From: Syntrophaceae bacterium UBA2208
GTDB taxonomy: Bacteria > Desulfobacterota > BSN033 > UBA1163
Reading direction: 5' to 3'
Length of the DNA stretch: 13,447 nucleotides
Assembly (NCBI GenBank): GCA_002327885.1
Contig: DCUS01000186.1
Coordinates: forward strand, 2,822-16,268
Shown here: piece after piece, positions 13,340 through 13,447 of the stretch
How the letters are laid out: each line of letters begins with the position of its first letter
Position numbering within the stretch: the first letter of the stretch is position 1
Position numbers and translations under genes: made by a program
The notes under the pieces: generated by a model
The model's database searches: none
What the model was told of the DNA's origin: nothing
Seen by the model: the letters and a program-made list of their open reading frames with translations, nothing else

Positions 13340-13447
13340 ATTATTTTAAAAATAATAAACTCCCCTCTCCCTGGAAGCTGTGTCGTAATATGAAAAAACT
13401 GAATTTTTGAAAAGGGGGAGGAGCGGTCGGGTGGAAAAGATTTAGGG

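Noticed and set aside
13340..13356. AT-rich palindrome after the cupin stop as a terminator
   Set aside because: The arms are all A/T with a one-base loop and no following T-run.
1..13447. tRNA, rRNA, CRISPR array, insertion sequence or attachment site
   Set aside because: No regular repeat-spacer pattern, transposase or integrase motif, or tRNA-like cloverleaf was seen on reading both strands.

Overview
The window looks like chromosomal DNA from an anaerobic Desulfobacterota-type (former Deltaproteobacteria) bacterium. This placement is an inference from gene content and style: a ModE-like regulator beside a MOT1-type molybdate transporter, an ArsR regulator with a Cys-rich tail driving an ABC exporter, a zinc-ribbon/Yip1 membrane protein and RNase R. 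There is no rRNA, no tRNA and no second marker to fix the taxon. I see no mobile element, CRISPR array, tRNA or rRNA.

Layout. (1) 1-3061 (+): a tightly packed ABC cassette of the MacB/LolCDE superfamily. It holds the C-terminal part of one FtsX-like permease, its ATPase, a small secreted thioredoxin-fold-like protein with no cysteine at the usual active-site position, and a second, paralogous permease. Overlapping stop/start codons indicate one transcript that begins upstream of the window. (2) 3172-5415 (+): an apparently independent operon with its own TTGACA promoter. It encodes an ArsR-family repressor with an unusual Cys-rich C-terminus, an ABC-2 type ATPase and an ABC-2 permease. The Cys-rich tail carries its own strong ribosome binding site and ATG in the same frame, so it may also be made as a separate 40-residue protein. 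(3) 5416-7209 (+): a 300-base non-coding stretch with several short repeats, then a promoter overlapped by a palindrome that resembles a ModE operator, a short ModE-like regulator without a molybdate-binding TOBE domain, and a MOT1-family molybdate/sulfate permease. This is probably an autoregulated molybdate uptake unit. (4) 7256-10599 (-): RNase R, preceded by a Yip1-domain protein with an L7/L12-like N-terminus and a zinc ribbon. (5) 10600-11010: a 410-base non-coding stretch with two hairpins. (6) 11011-13339: a nitronate monooxygenase/FabK-like flavoprotein (+), a metallo-beta-lactamase-fold hydrolase (-), and a small cupin (+) divergent from the hydrolase. The last 108 bases hold no recognisable gene.

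The points most worth following are the nested Cys-rich reading frame inside the arsR-like gene, the ModE-type palindrome in front of the TOBE-less regulator, and the cysteine-less thioredoxin-like protein inside the ABC cassette. No complete novel defence or mobile system is visible.
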